Below are positions 39,124-50,221 of a DNA stretch of 64,000 nucleotides, one piece after another. Below the pieces are notes generated by a model that saw nothing but the letters and a program-made list of their open reading frames with translations, did no database searches and had not been told where the DNA came from. Source of the stretch: Streptomyces atroolivaceus (lineage in GTDB: Bacteria; Actinomycetota; Actinomycetes; Streptomycetales; Streptomycetaceae); the NCBI RefSeq assembly GCF_000717025.1, contig NZ_JNXG01000006.1, positions 124,001 to 188,000 of the forward strand, given 5' to 3'. Every line of letters starts with the position of its first letter. The stretch's first letter is position 1. Made by a program: the position numbers and the translations under genes.

Positions 39124-39141
39124 GCGAGTCGTGCGACTCGC
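39124..39141. promoter_or_regulatory. TetR operator 1 (GCGAGTC inverted repeat)
   Basis: GCGAGTCGTGCGACTCGC is a palindrome with 7-bp arms and a 4-bp centre. It lies in the divergent SDR/TetR spacer, 61 nt from the SDR start, and shares its arms with the second site. Confidence 0.7.
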
Positions 39142-39170
39142 CTCCCTGTCCACGTAAACACCCACACAGT

Positions 39171-39190
39171 GGCGAGTCAAGTGACTCGCC
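39171..39190. promoter_or_regulatory. TetR operator 2 (GGCGAGTCA inverted repeat)
   Basis: GGCGAGTCAAGTGACTCGCC has perfect 9-bp arms and lies 24 nt before the TetR ATG. The centres of the two sites are 48 bp apart. The paired sites suggest autoregulation plus control of the SDR. Confidence 0.75.
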
Positions 39191-39213
39191 TCGTGATGGG
39201 TCATACTGGGCCC

Positions 39214-39861
39214 ATGACCGCAGGACTCTCCGCGCACCATCAACGACTCGCTCAGCGCAAGCGCGAGGCGATCACCGCAGCGGCCACGAAGCTGTTCCTG
39301 GAACGGGGCTATGACGGGACCTCGCTGGCGAAGATCGCGCAGGAAGCGGTCGTCTCGAAGTCGACGCTGTTCAAGCAGTTCCCCACCAAGGCGGCGCTCT
39401 TCGAAGCCATCGTCACCGAGTACTGGAAGAGCGGGCCGGACCCGGCGACGCCCGCGCCGCACCCCGGTGACCTGCGCGCCGGCCTGAGCACGATCGGCCG
39501 CCAGTACGCCGGCCTGATCGGCCGGCCCGCGATGGCGGCCCTCTTCCGCATCGTCATCGCCGAACTGCCGCGCTTCCCGGAACTGGGACGGGCTCAGTTC
39601 GAACTGGGCAAGCTGCCCTACTTCATCTCCGTCCAGCACTACCTGGAGGCCGAGCACGCCGCGGGCACAGCGGTGGTACCCGAAGCGGAGAGCGCCACCA
39701 ACCAGTTCCTCGGAATGATCGCCAACTACGTCCTGTGGCCGCGGATGCTGCTCGCCGACTGGAGCCCCGCACCTGCCGACGTGGACCACGCCGTCCAGGA
39801 GGCCGTCACGACGATGTTCGCCCGCTACGGCCACAGCGCCGGCGACCCGCAGCACTCCTGA
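39214..39861 (+). CDS. TetR family repressor
   Basis: The 215-residue protein has the TetR DNA-binding domain at 12-60 (ITAAATKLFLERGYDGTSLAKIAQEA, STLFKQFPTK) and a helical ligand domain resembling AefR-like TetR_C members (AGLIGRPAMAALFRIVIAELPRFPEL). The ATG at 39214 sits just after operator 2. It probably represses itself and the divergent SDR until a small ligand binds. Confidence 0.88.
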   Translation: MTAGLSAHHQRLAQRKREAITAAATKLFLERGYDGTSLAKIAQEAVVSKSTLFKQFPTKAALFEAIVTEYWKSGPDPATPAPHPGDLRAGLSTIGRQYAGLIGRPAMAALFRIVIAELPRFPELGRAQFELGKLPYFISVQHYLEAEHAAGTAVVPEAESATNQFLGMIANYVLWPRMLLADWSPAPADVDHAVQEAVTTMFARYGHSAGDPQHS

Positions 39862-41477
39862 GGGCTCAGGCGCCGCCGCGGGTGCGGACAGCGCCCGCCC
39901 CGGACCCCCGGAACGCTGCTGGAGACTGCCGGTCGGTGCCGGGGCGGCCTGTAGGCGTCATTCACGGCGACAAGGGACCCGTCGGCGGCCGTGCCGCCGG
40001 AAGTTCCTTTTCGGCCCCGGCGCTGGGCTCGGCAGATCGGGATCCAGGGACGAGCAGCTGGCGGTGCTCTGGAAACGGGTGGTCGCGGAGTCCTGAGAGG
40101 CACAGCGAGTCGCGGACGAGCACGACATCGACTGGTAGCTGGCTCCTCACGAGTCGAATGCCGTCCTCGCCCTGTCCGGCGCCGGACGACGTCGCCGCGG
40201 ACGCTCTGGCGACCCAGCGGGAGCAGTGGGAGCTCGAGCGGTTCGCCCGGATCCATCGCCGCCTGCTGGCAGACCTGTCCGGCCTGGTGCCCGCGGACGT
40301 CGGCGCGCTGCGCTCCGCTCTGCTGTAGAGCAGGATTTGAGCACCAGCACCAGCACCAACGCCGCGCAGGAAGGCCGAGCCGTGCGGTGGCTGCGCGCCT
40401 TGACCGACGCCGCAGCCTACCTCGCCGCCGTACTCGTGGTCCCGCCTTGCTCGCCCTGGACGTGGTCACCACCGCCCCGCTGGACGAACCGACCCGGGAC
40501 GCTGTGCGGCTGCCAGCCCCCTGGTCGCTCATCACGCACGACGCCGTCCCCCTGCGCGGGGGCCCAAGCTGATGACGACGAGCTCGCCACGCTCGGCGAG
40601 GCCGGCCTGTGGGCTCGGAGCCGGTCATCCTCGGCGGCCTGCTCGCCGCTCAGCCGGACGGACGGCTCGACACCACGTTCGGGTTCCTGCTCATCTCCTC
40701 CCTCGACCCGGCGGGCGAGCGGCGGTGGGGTGCTGCAGCCGGCCGCGTAAGCTGCGTACGGCGACCACGTCGGCGGCCGAGTGCTGTACGGATACGCCGC
40801 TCGGCCGGCATTCACTCGGTGGACGCCTCCGCCCGCTCTACCGGGCCCCGGACCGTGCCCCACGGCGCAGCACCCTGGGCAGGATCGCCACGAGCAAGGC
40901 CGGCGGCGGGCGGCTTCCACGAAGTCCGTGTCCTGGACTTCACCCCGCCGCCGAGGAACCGCCCGAGGAGCGCCCGGCGCCGCTTGTCTGCGGCACGTGG
41001 CGGCGGGCGCCCTGGAAGCCCGGCGTGCGGATGGAGAATCGCGACAGCAATGGGCGGAGCGTCGGGCCGGTCTACAAGGACGGCGCGGTCGAGGACCTCC
41101 CGTTCACCCGTGAGCGCCGGTTCTTCCCTCGCGTCCGGGTCCGCCCCGGCCTCCCTCTCGCTCCCATCACCCCGACGCCCTGGCCGGAGAAGATGGCCAA
41201 CACAGCGCCGTCCGCTTTCCCCCCGCCGCCCACCCAACCTCCACGCCCACCCCCACAGCAGGACAGCCCAGGTAGAAGAGGGGAAGTCTGACCCTCACCA
41301 CCAGACCTCACCGTGCGCGCTTCACTGAAGTTGAGCCAGAACCTCTTTTACGTAAACGGAGCCACACATGGAGATGCCCAGCCAGGGCAGAGCACATGGA
41401 GATGCCCAGCAATTGATCTCGCCCTTCGGGGGCACGCGGGTACATTTCGAGTAAGTCTGCACCCGCCGAGGAGAGCC
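39862..41477. other. Long stretch without supported genes
   Basis: Several frames are open because of the high G+C, but none gives a recognisable protein. A short helical piece (EQWELERFARIHRRLLADLSGLVP, split here as EQWELERFARIHRRLL and ADLSGLVP) ending at 40328 on the plus strand may be a gene remnant. The right end carries a direct repeat (41365-41410) and the promoter of the phosphatase gene. Confidence 0.4.
41365..41410 (+). repeat. Direct repeat upstream of phosphatase gene
   Basis: The 18-mer CACATGGAGATGCCCAGC occurs at 41365-41382 and again at 41393-41410, a period of 28 bp. It lies 68 nt before the phosphatase start and could be a regulator site or a duplication scar. Confidence 0.6.
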
Positions 41478-43196
41478 ATGGACATAACCGGTGCCGCCAC
41501 TGGAGATTCCCCCGTGCCCGGTCCCCAGACGTGGTCTGGGGCCCTGCTTGGCGCAACACTGGCGGACGTCCAGACGGCTGTCGTCGTCGTCGACGACAGT
41601 GGACTCATCGTCTCGGCCAACGGTACGGCCCAGGGCATGCTGGGCCGCAGCTTCGAGGAACTCGTCGGGCAGGATTCCCACGACCTGCTGCACCGCGACA
41701 GTCACGGGCACGCCACACCCCGCACCCGCTGTCAGCTGAGAAACGCGATTCTCGCCGGGAGAACCGAGCACGGCGACTCGGAGTGGTTCGCTCGCGGGGA
41801 CGGGACGCTTGTCCGGCTGTGCTGGCTCGTCGCGCCCTGCTCCGGACCGGAGAGGACGGGTGCGCTGGTGCTGCTGTACGAATCGAATCCTGGCGTGTCA
41901 GACGAAGGGGTCGATGAGGTCCCAGCACCGCTGTCGGAGCTGGACCGCTTGACCCTGTTGGCGGAGACGACCACTCAGCTGACGTCCACCTTGAACGTGG
42001 ACGAGGCACTGCGTCGGCTGACAGCCCTGACGGTGCCCCGGCTTGGGGACTGGGCGGTAATCGATCTGCTCACCGAACAAGACGAGGTTCGACGCGCTCT
42101 GGTGACGGAGCACAAGGACGGAATCCTGGTCGAACGGGAGGACCTGCAAGGGCCCATGCCCCCGGTGCCACAGGAGTCCCCGATGCCTCTGTCCCGGGCT
42201 CTGCGCGGCGCCGCGTCCTCTCTCGCCGGCCCTGCCACGTACCAGGGCCCGCCTGATTCCGGAATCGCGGTCGAGCAGCGTCGGTTGTTCACCGAGACGG
42301 GCATGCACTCCGCCGTCATCGCGCCCATCCGGGGTCTGCGCGACGTGCTCGGAGCCCTGACCCTAGGACGCTCGGAACGTCCCAGCGCCTTCACCGCCGC
42401 CGACCTGCCGCTGCTTGAGGACATCACCCGCAGGGCCGGTCTAGCGCTGGACAACGCGCGTCTGTACCAGCGCCAGCGCAAGGTCGCCGAAACCATGCAG
42501 CGCCACCTGCTGCCCCAGCTCCCCACCGTCCCTGGGGTAAATATGGCGGTACGGTACGTACCCGCTCCGCACGCCTCCTCCGTTGGCGGTGACTGGTACG
42601 ACGCTTTTGCGCTCACCGACAGCACCCACGCCCTGGCCATCGGCGACGTCGTCGGACACGACCTCGACGCAGCAGCTGGCATGGCGCAGGTCCGCAACAT
42701 GCTGCGCGCCTTCACCTGGTCCCGACCCGAGGCCATGCCCAGCGCGGTCGTCACTCAGCTCGACAACGCCTTGAAACACGTGGCCGAGGTTCCCATGGCG
42801 ACCATGATCCTGGCCACGCTCGCCCTCGGCGACGACAAGCTGTGGCAACTGCGTTGGACGAACGCAGGCCACCCTCCCCCGCTGCTGGTCAGCCACGACG
42901 GTCGTACCCGCTACCTCACAGAAGCTCACGGCATTCTGCTCGGGACCGGCATGATCCGGCCTCGCCCCGATGCCGTCACCGTCCTGCCGCCCCGCACCAC
43001 CGTCCTGCTCTACACCGACGGCCTGGTCGAGTCCCCTCACCACTCCATCGACCACGGACTGGACCGGTTGCGTCGACACGCGGCCTCTCTTGCCCACCGC
43101 CCTCTGGATTCCTTCTGCGACCTGCTGCTGGAGCAAGTCCGCCCCGACGACAACGACGACGATGTCGCCATGCTGGCGCTGCGCACACCCACATAG
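41478..43196 (+). CDS. PAS-GAF-SpoIIE serine phosphatase
   Basis: The 572-residue protein has a PAS domain (about 20-135; VVVVDDSGLIVSANGTA), a GAF domain (about 165-325) and a PP2C-type SpoIIE phosphatase domain (about 345-568). The last has GGDWYDAF, IGDVVGHDLDAA, TNAGHPPPLL and YTDGLVE, which are the metal-binding motifs. Such proteins dephosphorylate STAS anti-sigma antagonists in partner-switching pathways. The ATG at 41478 follows GAGGAGAG. An STAS-like gene lies 40 bp downstream but is frameshifted. The ligand for the sensor domains is unknown. Confidence 0.88.
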   Translation: MDITGAATGDSPVPGPQTWSGALLGATLADVQTAVVVVDDSGLIVSANGTAQGMLGRSFEELVGQDSHDLLHRDSHGHATPRTRCQLRNAILAGRTEHGDSEWFARGDGTLVRLCWLVAPCSGPERTGALVLLYESNPGVSDEGVDEVPAPLSELDRLTLLAETTTQLTSTLNVDEALRRLTALTVPRLGDWAVIDLLTEQDEVRRALVTEHKDGILVEREDLQGPMPPVPQESPMPLSRALRGAASSLAGPATYQGPPDSGIAVEQRRLFTETGMHSAVIAPIRGLRDVLGALTLGRSERPSAFTAADLPLLEDITRRAGLALDNARLYQRQRKVAETMQRHLLPQLPTVPGVNMAVRYVPAPHASSVGGDWYDAFALTDSTHALAIGDVVGHDLDAAAGMAQVRNMLRAFTWSRPEAMPSAVVTQLDNALKHVAEVPMATMILATLALGDDKLWQLRWTNAGHPPPLLVSHDGRTRYLTEAHGILLGTGMIRPRPDAVTVLPPRTTVLLYTDGLVESPHHSIDHGLDRLRRHAASLAHRPLDSFCDLLLEQVRPDDNDDDVAMLALRTPT

Positions 43197-43235
43197 AGGG
43201 GCCAAAAACACCCGCGTCAGACGTAGGGATGTGGG

Positions 43236-43664
43236 GTGAGGGCGCTGCTTCTGCCCGGTGCCTCGCGTGTCGGCAGCGTCGGGCAGCAGCCAGGTGAGCA
43301 CCTCTTGCTGGCGGAGGTCTTCAAGCGCTGCTTTCGGCAGGCCGCGGCCAGCTCTGTGGGGGTGGTGGAGCAGTACGCGGTCGAGGGAGGCTGGGTGGTC
43401 GTTGGGGGCGGCGACTTTGCTGGGAACACAGTGCTCCGGCTACGGCAGGCTCTGGAGGCGGCCACGCCACCCAGCCTCTGGTGATTCCGGATGCCGGCGC
43501 GGTGACCTTGGCCGACGCCACCACCCTGAGCCTCCTGCTGCGTACCTACCAATCGACCGACTTCAGGATCGTGGCCCCGGCCCTTCTGCCGGATGCTGAG
43601 AATCACCGGCACCGACCAGGTCCTGGCGATTCGGCCGACCGTGGAAGCAGCACGCATCTCCTAA
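43236..43664 (+). pseudogene. Frameshifted STAS-domain (anti-sigma antagonist-like) gene
   Basis: A strand-helix pattern fitting STAS proteins is split over frames. GGWVVVGGGDFAGNTVLRLRQ lies in the first frame, up to 43484. DAGAVTLADATTLSLLLRTYQ, then FRIVAP, lies in a second. MLRITGTDQVLAIRPTVEAA, then the stop at 43662-43664, lies back in the first. Two compensating shifts would restore one protein of about 140 residues. The conserved Ser/Thr-containing stretch is TLADATTLSLL. Its place just behind the SpoIIE phosphatase suggests it was the cognate antagonist. Sequencing error is a possible alternative. Confidence 0.6.
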
Positions 43665-44036
43665 CCTCGAACAGGGGCGCGGTGGCATAGGCACCGTCCT
43701 CTGTCAGAGCTTCGAGATACACCGCGAACCCGTGGGAAAACGGCTCCGCGTCCGGCTCTCGCCGCAGGACGAGCCCCACGGCGACCCGGCCGGCCACCCC
43801 ACCTGGTAGCAGCCCTCCGCCCGGCAACCACAGCGGCCCCATCCGTGGGGCCGCCGTGGTTGCCTCACGGAAGTAGTCCAGCACTTGCGACGGTACGGCC
43901 CGTCACGGTTTGCAGTAGCGGCAAGACTGTCCGGCAACTGGACACCGCATGGGCCCCGGCCTCGCAACCGCAGCCGGTTTCGTGCTCACGGAAGTGTCCA
44001 AGGCATGCGACGGCTCGGCTGGTCTGGGTGGTGGTG
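43665..44036. other. Weakly coding spacer
   Basis: A minus-strand frame from 43884 (MLDYFREATTAAPRMGPLW...) has moderate coding-like third-position bias, about 90 codons, but overlaps the STAS remnant antisense and matches nothing I know. I leave it uncalled. Confidence 0.3.
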
Positions 44037-44375
44037 TCAGGCCGCGGTCAGCGGGTTCGCCGATTCGATGGCGTGGCGGTGTTGGGCGTTCAGGCGCTGG
44101 GCCTCTTCGAGCTGGTCCTCGAGAACGACGATGCGGCAGGCGGCCTCGACGGGGGTGCCGTGGTCGACGAGTTCGCGGGCCCGGGCAGCGATGCGCAACT
44201 GGTAGCGGGAGTAGCGGCGGTGGCCCCCTGCGGAGCGCAGCGGAATGATCAGGCGGGCTTCTTCGATGGCGCGCAGGAAGCCGGGGGTGGTGCCCAGCAT
44301 GTCGGCGGCGCGGCCCACGGTGTAGGCGGGATAGTCGTCGTCCTCGAGACGGTTGAAGGAATCGTCTGCTGTCAT
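44037..44375 (-). CDS. MerR-family regulator
   Basis: The 112-residue protein has a MerR winged helix (YTVGRAADMLGTTPGFLRAIEEARL, residues about 17-41, then GHRRYSRYQL) and a short coiled-coil helix (CRIVVLEDQLEEAQRLNAQH). It lacks a sensor domain, so it is likely a small dimeric regulator. The ATG at 44375 follows GGAAGG. A 15-bp-stem hairpin lies just upstream at 44403-44435. Its target is unknown. Confidence 0.82.
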   Translation of the reverse strand: MTADDSFNRLEDDDYPAYTVGRAADMLGTTPGFLRAIEEARLIIPLRSAGGHRRYSRYQLRIAARARELVDHGTPVEAACRIVVLEDQLEEAQRLNAQHRHAIESANPLTAA

Positions 44376-44402
44376 TTCACCTTCCTGTGGAACACGCGTG
44401 GA

Positions 44403-44435
44403 GGGGCCCTGGTGCCGGTCCGGCACCAGGGCCCC
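44403..44435. terminator. Perfect hairpin upstream of MerR gene
   Basis: GGGGCCCTGGTGCCG is followed by a 3-nt loop and its exact complement. It ends 27 nt before the MerR ATG. It could end a transcript from a lost upstream gene or act in the MerR leader. Confidence 0.6.
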
Positions 44436-45865
<1,430 letters not shown>

Positions 45866-46050
45866 AGGCGGCACTCATCGGCGGCCCGCGGGACGGGCAA
45901 CGCCTCGACGTCACCGGGAGCGCCCAGCAGCTGGTGGACGGCGCAGCACTCATCACCGAGCTCGGCGCGTACGCGCCTGGCCGGCGCACCCACTACGAGG
46001 GGCAGCCCGGCGCCCCGGACCGGCTGCACTGGGTCGGCGACATCCCCTGA
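45866..46050 (+). pseudogene. 5'-truncated hypothetical protein
   Basis: A stretch of about 60 codons ending in TGA at 46048-46050 reads ALIGGPRDGQRLDVTGSAQQ, then LVDGAALITELGAYAPGRRT and DRLHWVGDIP. It has consistent codon use and a domain-like pattern seen in small streptomycete hypothetical proteins. A stop codon directly precedes it and there is no start codon, so it is probably the tail of a broken gene. Confidence 0.45.
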
Positions 46051-46245
46051 CGCACTGTGGCCCACCGAGGGGCAAGGCCGCTTTTTTGAGATCATCGGAT
46101 CGTTCCGCGCGCCGCTCTCCAGGTGCAGGCCGGGAGCGGACCGATGCCCACCCCGCCCGATCCGAAGCCTTCCCGCGCGTTCTGACCGCGCGGCAGGAGT
46201 CCGACGGCGCCGACATTGTCGGTGCCCCTTGCTAGCGTCGCCACC

Positions 46246-46779
46246 ATGGCAAACCGTTCATATCTCTACTCCGCAGACTCCATGCCGAACGAGGCAGAGA
46301 TCCCCAAACGAATCCGATGCATATCGGAGCACAGCTGGGACATCCCGCTCGCGCACAAGCTCATGGTGGGACGCGGAACGACGATCGTCCCGTCCATGAT
46401 CTGGAATCCTCCGATCGGCATCGCTGCGGACTACGCCGACGGGGCGGCCCTGCTCCACAGCCTCTTGCGTGCGGTCGGCAAGGGCCTGGAGAATGACGCC
46501 GAGTTCGCCGAATGTGTGGCCAGGACCACCGCCCACCTCGAGAAGCAGCAGGCGACGTACTTCCTCCTCGAGACCGGGGAGATCGTCTCGATGACGGGCG
46601 ACGATCCAGCAGCGAGCGTGCGGCGTCTGGCGTCCGAGGACATACCCGACGCCGTTGCGAAGGCTGAGGCTGCGATCGTCGGCCGGAACGGCGACTGGCT
46701 CGCCTCGGTCCGAGCCGACTGGCAGAAGCACTTCGCGTCCTTCTACAGCGAGGCGCTCTACTTCTCCTTCCCCGAGTGA
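46246..46779 (+). CDS. Conserved hypothetical protein (DUF7822-like)
   Basis: The 177-residue product begins MANRSYLYSADSMP and has GISEHSW-like and WNPPIGIAADYADGAALLHSLL segments and an acidic middle. It has no signal or membrane segment. I recognise the type as a small cytosolic actinobacterial protein whose function is not known. The ATG at 46246 was preferred over a start 10 codons upstream because the homologous-looking sequence begins here. It stands alone between remnants. Confidence 0.7.
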   Translation: MANRSYLYSADSMPNEAEIPKRIRCISEHSWDIPLAHKLMVGRGTTIVPSMIWNPPIGIAADYADGAALLHSLLRAVGKGLENDAEFAECVARTTAHLEKQQATYFLLETGEIVSMTGDDPAASVRRLASEDIPDAVAKAEAAIVGRNGDWLASVRADWQKHFASFYSEALYFSFPE

Positions 46780-46832
46780 CGAGGCCCGCGGCGCGGTGCC
46801 GGGCGATCCCGGCTTGATCCGAAAGACAGGAT

Positions 46833-47399
46833 CTATGCCCGTAAGTCACCACGGCGCCCCCGCTTGTCCCGGACCGTGCAGTGGAAGAACTGGCTGGTGC
46901 GCCTCGCATCGGGGAACAGGGAGGCACGCCACCTGGCTGGCGAGATCAGCCGCTCCGGAGAGGGCTTTCGGGTCCGGAGAGGGCTTTCGGGTCCGGCCTT
47001 CGGGCCCTCCTCGACGGCCTGGAGCAGGAACTGGCCACAGCACCACTCCTGCCGCCCGTGGCTCTTGACGAAGTAGCGCACACACCGGGGCGCGGTGCAG
47101 GACCGCAACTGCGCGCACTGCGGGCGGGTGGGAAAGTCGATGGGCGCTCGGGCCAGGGCCGCGACAAGGCGAACATTCGGATCGTTCTCCGCAGACGGCG
47201 GTCGGGCGGCAGGAAATCCTTCGACGGTCCAGTCGATCTGTGGAGCGACCGGTTCCCGCGGGGCCGCCGTCTTGAGGTGGGCCGTTGCCTGATCGGCAGT
47301 CATCGGACGATGAGCGTCCGCCTGACTGGGGAGAGCAGGACTGACCACTCGGGCGAACAGGATCCGGACCGCCTGCCGAAGCTCGATGTTGCGCAGCAC
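46833..47399 (-). pseudogene. Broken CGNR zinc-finger regulator
   Basis: Near 47060-47100 the minus strand encodes LRSCTAPRCVRYFVKSHGRQEWC, split here as LRSCTAPRCVRYF and VKSHGRQEWC, the first half of a CGNR zinc finger. The following CGNRARAARH motif is missing and is replaced by unrelated sequence containing a 19-bp tandem repeat. The upstream part (MTADQATAHLKTAAP...) resembles the sensor half. It is therefore a truncated regulator gene. Confidence 0.55.
46954..46996. repeat. 19-bp tandem repeat
   Basis: TCCGGAGAGGGCTTTCGGG occurs twice back to back (46954-46972, 46973-46991) and a third copy starts (TCCGG). It sits at the break point of the CGNR remnant. Confidence 0.85.
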
Positions 47400-47580
47400 T
47401 GCCCACCCCTACACGATCCGATTTTCGGAGGGCGCTGATCCAGGCCATGCCTGAAGGGCTCGCGATGGCTCGAGTCGTCGGACACACTGGTCAGTGAGCA
47501 GCCGACGCCTGGGGCAGGGGTGGACTCCGGCGGTCGGCGTGACCGGACGGATGCGGAACCCCTGCCGGGGCCGGGAAGTG

Positions 47581-48213
47581 TCAGTTCCCCGCGAGTGTCC
47601 GGCCGGCCTGGCGGGCGGCGGTGAGGGCCTGCGAGTGCTGCTGCTCGCCGAGGTCGCGCAGGCTCTCCATACCGGGAGTGGTGGCGGCGAGGGTGAGTTC
47701 CCGCCTGATGACGGTGAGGTCGGCCTGCCAGACGTCGGCGAGGACGCGCTCGAGGTAGGGGGTGGAGTGGTCCCAGCCTTCACGCGGGGTGCCGGGTCCG
47801 TAGCCACCACCGAGCGTGGTGACCAGCACGGTGGGAGTGCCCTTCAGTATGGGGGTGGTGGGACCGGCTCCGGCGATAACAAGGTCCACCCAGGTCTTGA
47901 AGTGCTGGGAGACGCCGTAGTTGTACAACGGAACGGCCAGCACCGCGGCGTCGGCGTTCTGCACCTCGTCGGCCAAGGCCGCGGCCAGGGCGAGGGCCTC
48001 ACGCTGAGCCGGGGCGCGGTCAGCCTCTGGACTGAAGGCGCCGGTCGTGGCGAGAGCCCAGGCGTCGGCAGGGAGGGAGTTGGCGCCAAGGTGGCGGCGG
48101 GTCACGGTGGCTCCAGGTTGCGCGGCGGCCCACTCGGCCTCGGCCACGTCGGCGATCTCAGCGCTGATGGACGTGCCGGGCAAAATGCTGGCATCCAGAC
48201 GGAACAGGTTCAT
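47581..48213 (-). CDS. FMN-dependent NAD(P)H azoreductase/quinone reductase
   Basis: The 210-residue product is a flavodoxin-fold reductase of the AzoR type: FRLDASILPGTSISAEIADVAE, VLAVPLYNYGVSQHFKTWVDLV and TTLGGGYGPGTPREGWDHSTPYL. It would reduce quinones or azo dyes in two-electron steps. The ATG at 48213 is 137 nt from a divergent TetR gene, which is the likely regulator. It probably protects against electrophilic or redox-cycling compounds. Confidence 0.88.
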   Translation of the reverse strand: MNLFRLDASILPGTSISAEIADVAEAEWAAAQPGATVTRRHLGANSLPADAWALATTGAFSPEADRAPAQREALALAAALADEVQNADAAVLAVPLYNYGVSQHFKTWVDLVIAGAGPTTPILKGTPTVLVTTLGGGYGPGTPREGWDHSTPYLERVLADVWQADLTVIRRELTLAATTPGMESLRDLGEQQHSQALTAARQAGRTLAGN

Positions 48214-48349
48214 GGCGTGATTCCTCGCAGGTGAATGGTCCGCGGATGCGGAGACAGAGCGTGGGGTGCGACGGGACGGGGCGTCTCGCCTCACCCATTC
48301 AACATAAACGGACTTTACCCCGCTTGCAACCGTCGGATAGATTGAGCAT

Positions 48350-48961
48350 GTGGAACGGCCCGTTATCCCCCTCGGAAAGCCGCGCGGTGAGCGCGCTGAC
48401 GCCGCGCGCAACCGCGAGCGCCTGCTGGACACGGCGCGCGGGATGATCGCCGAACACGGCGCGGAGAAGGTGACGATGGACGGTCTGGCCGAACGCGCCG
48501 GACTGGGCAAAGGCACCGTGTTCCGCCGCTTCGGAACCCGCGCCGGCATCTTCCGGGCGCTACTCGACGCCGATGAGCGGCGGTTCCAGGAGCAGGTACT
48601 CTCCGGTCCCCCGCCACTGGGCCCCGGCGCCGACCCGGTGGCACGCCTCATCGCCTACGGACGTGCTCGCATCGCCTTCCTTCTGGACCACCACGTCATC
48701 TCCCGGGCCGCCCTCGACCGCGCCCAGCCAGTCCCGGCCGGCGACGCGTCGGTCTCACAGATCCACATCCGCATGCTGCTCGACCTGGCCAAGGTGCCCG
48801 TGCCCGATCTGAACGGCCTCTCCATCCAGCTCACCGCCGCACTGGAGGGCCCACTGTTGCTGTACCTATCCATGCCGGAGACGAGCACCCCCCCGAGCAT
48901 GGACGCCGGCCGCTACCTCGGTGACAGCTGGCAGGCCCTGATCGAGCGCATCACCCACTGA
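48350..48961 (+). CDS. TetR family repressor
   Basis: The 203-residue protein has a TetR DNA-binding domain (about 18-62; LLDTARGMIAEHGAEKVTMDGLAERAGLGKGTVFRRFGTR pattern) and a C-terminal domain like those of azoreductase-linked TetR members. The GTG at 48350 is used; no better in-frame start exists. It is divergent from the azoreductase gene, which it most likely represses. Confidence 0.86.
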   Translation: MERPVIPLGKPRGERADAARNRERLLDTARGMIAEHGAEKVTMDGLAERAGLGKGTVFRRFGTRAGIFRALLDADERRFQEQVLSGPPPLGPGADPVARLIAYGRARIAFLLDHHVISRAALDRAQPVPAGDASVSQIHIRMLLDLAKVPVPDLNGLSIQLTAALEGPLLLYLSMPETSTPPSMDAGRYLGDSWQALIERITH

Positions 48962-49029
48962 GCCGTTTCCAACCTGACGGGCTGTTGGATCGCGAGCAAT
49001 GTGCGCATAGTGAAGTGCTGGTCAGAGTC

Positions 49030-50038
49030 AGGGTATGCGCGAGCCTGCGCCTGTCCGGCGACAAACGCATCGTCGACACGGTGGCCAAGTCGCTCTAGGC
49101 GATGCGGGGGGGCGCGGCTTGCCTCAGGAGTGCTGCTCTATGAGGAGCACCCGCAAACCTAGCTGGAACGGGAGCTGGCCGCTGTCTCGGTTCGGGGGCG
49201 GGTGTTCTGTGCCGGCCAGGGTGGGATGCGAATGTGGGGTTGCTGCAAGCCTTGGCGGGACCCGAGGTCCCGGTGCACCTGGATCTGCTGGGGCACATGT
49301 CGCTGTGGGCGGGGGCGAAGGCGGCTGGTGCCCCGGTGCGGCCTTCAGGCACAACGATGTGGCCCATCTGCTGCGCCGGATCGAGGAGTACGGGCCCGGG
49401 GTGATCGCGGTCGACTCGCTGTACAGCGTGTGCGGCAGCATCGCGCCGCTGGGCGCGTTGTGCGAGGTGGCCGAGCAGACTGGTTGTGTCCTGGTCGTGG
49501 ACGAGGCGAACTCGCTGGGCACCCACGGCCCGCAGAGGCCGGACTGGCGGGACGGGGCATCTCCGCACGGTGAGTATGTCGAAGGCGTTCGCGACCCGGG
49601 CCGGCTGCATCACCTGTACGGATACGGATGAAGACTTCGCCGGGTACTTCAAGATGACTTCCCACCCGGCCGTCTTCGCCTCCACCCTGGGTGCCGTCCG
49701 ACCCGGTACAGATCGCCGCCACTCTGGACGTGGTCCGTGAGGACGAATGGCGCCGCACCCGCCTGCGTGAGGTCACCGCCACCCTTGCGCGAAGCCCTCA
49801 TCGGGCTCGGATACGCCTTCGTGGATCGGCCGCACACATCATCTCGCTGCCCACCGGGCCGGACGAAACAGTCATCCAGGTACGCCACATCACGGAAGAC
49901 CACGACGTGTTCGCATCCGTCTTCTGTCCCCCCGCCACCCCCCGCAACCGCACCGCACTGCGGCTCTCCCTGCACTGCGATCTCACCGGCCAGGACGTGA
50001 ACCGCATCATCCACGCCTGCGAGATCACACGCCCCTGA
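49030..50038 (+). pseudogene. Decayed CqsA-like alpha-oxoamine synthase gene
   Basis: Pieces of a PLP-dependent alpha-oxoamine synthase are readable across frames. They are LRLSGDKRIVDTVAKSL; LDLLGHMSLWAGAKAAGAP; FRHNDVAHLLRRIEEYGPG; VLVVDEANSLGTHGP; SMSKAFATRAGCITC; FAGYFKMTSHPAVFAS; and AATLDVVREDEWRRTRL. The order and motifs (including the active-site Lys in SKAF) match CqsA-type autoinducer or aminoketone synthases. At least four frameshifts and internal stops make it non-functional. The formyltransferase remnant follows in the opposite direction. Confidence 0.75.
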
Positions 50039-50221
50039 TCCCCGCACCCCGCGCACTCACCGGCTGATTTCTCGGCCAGAGCCTGGTGGCCGACGCCATC
50101 ACCGCCGAGCGCCCCGACCGGCGACCGTCTCGGCCTTATGGGACGAGATCCCCTCCGAGGGGGTCCACGACAGGCCCGTGACCACTCGCTGATCACGGCT
50201 GCCGGGGCGTGGGGACCCTGA

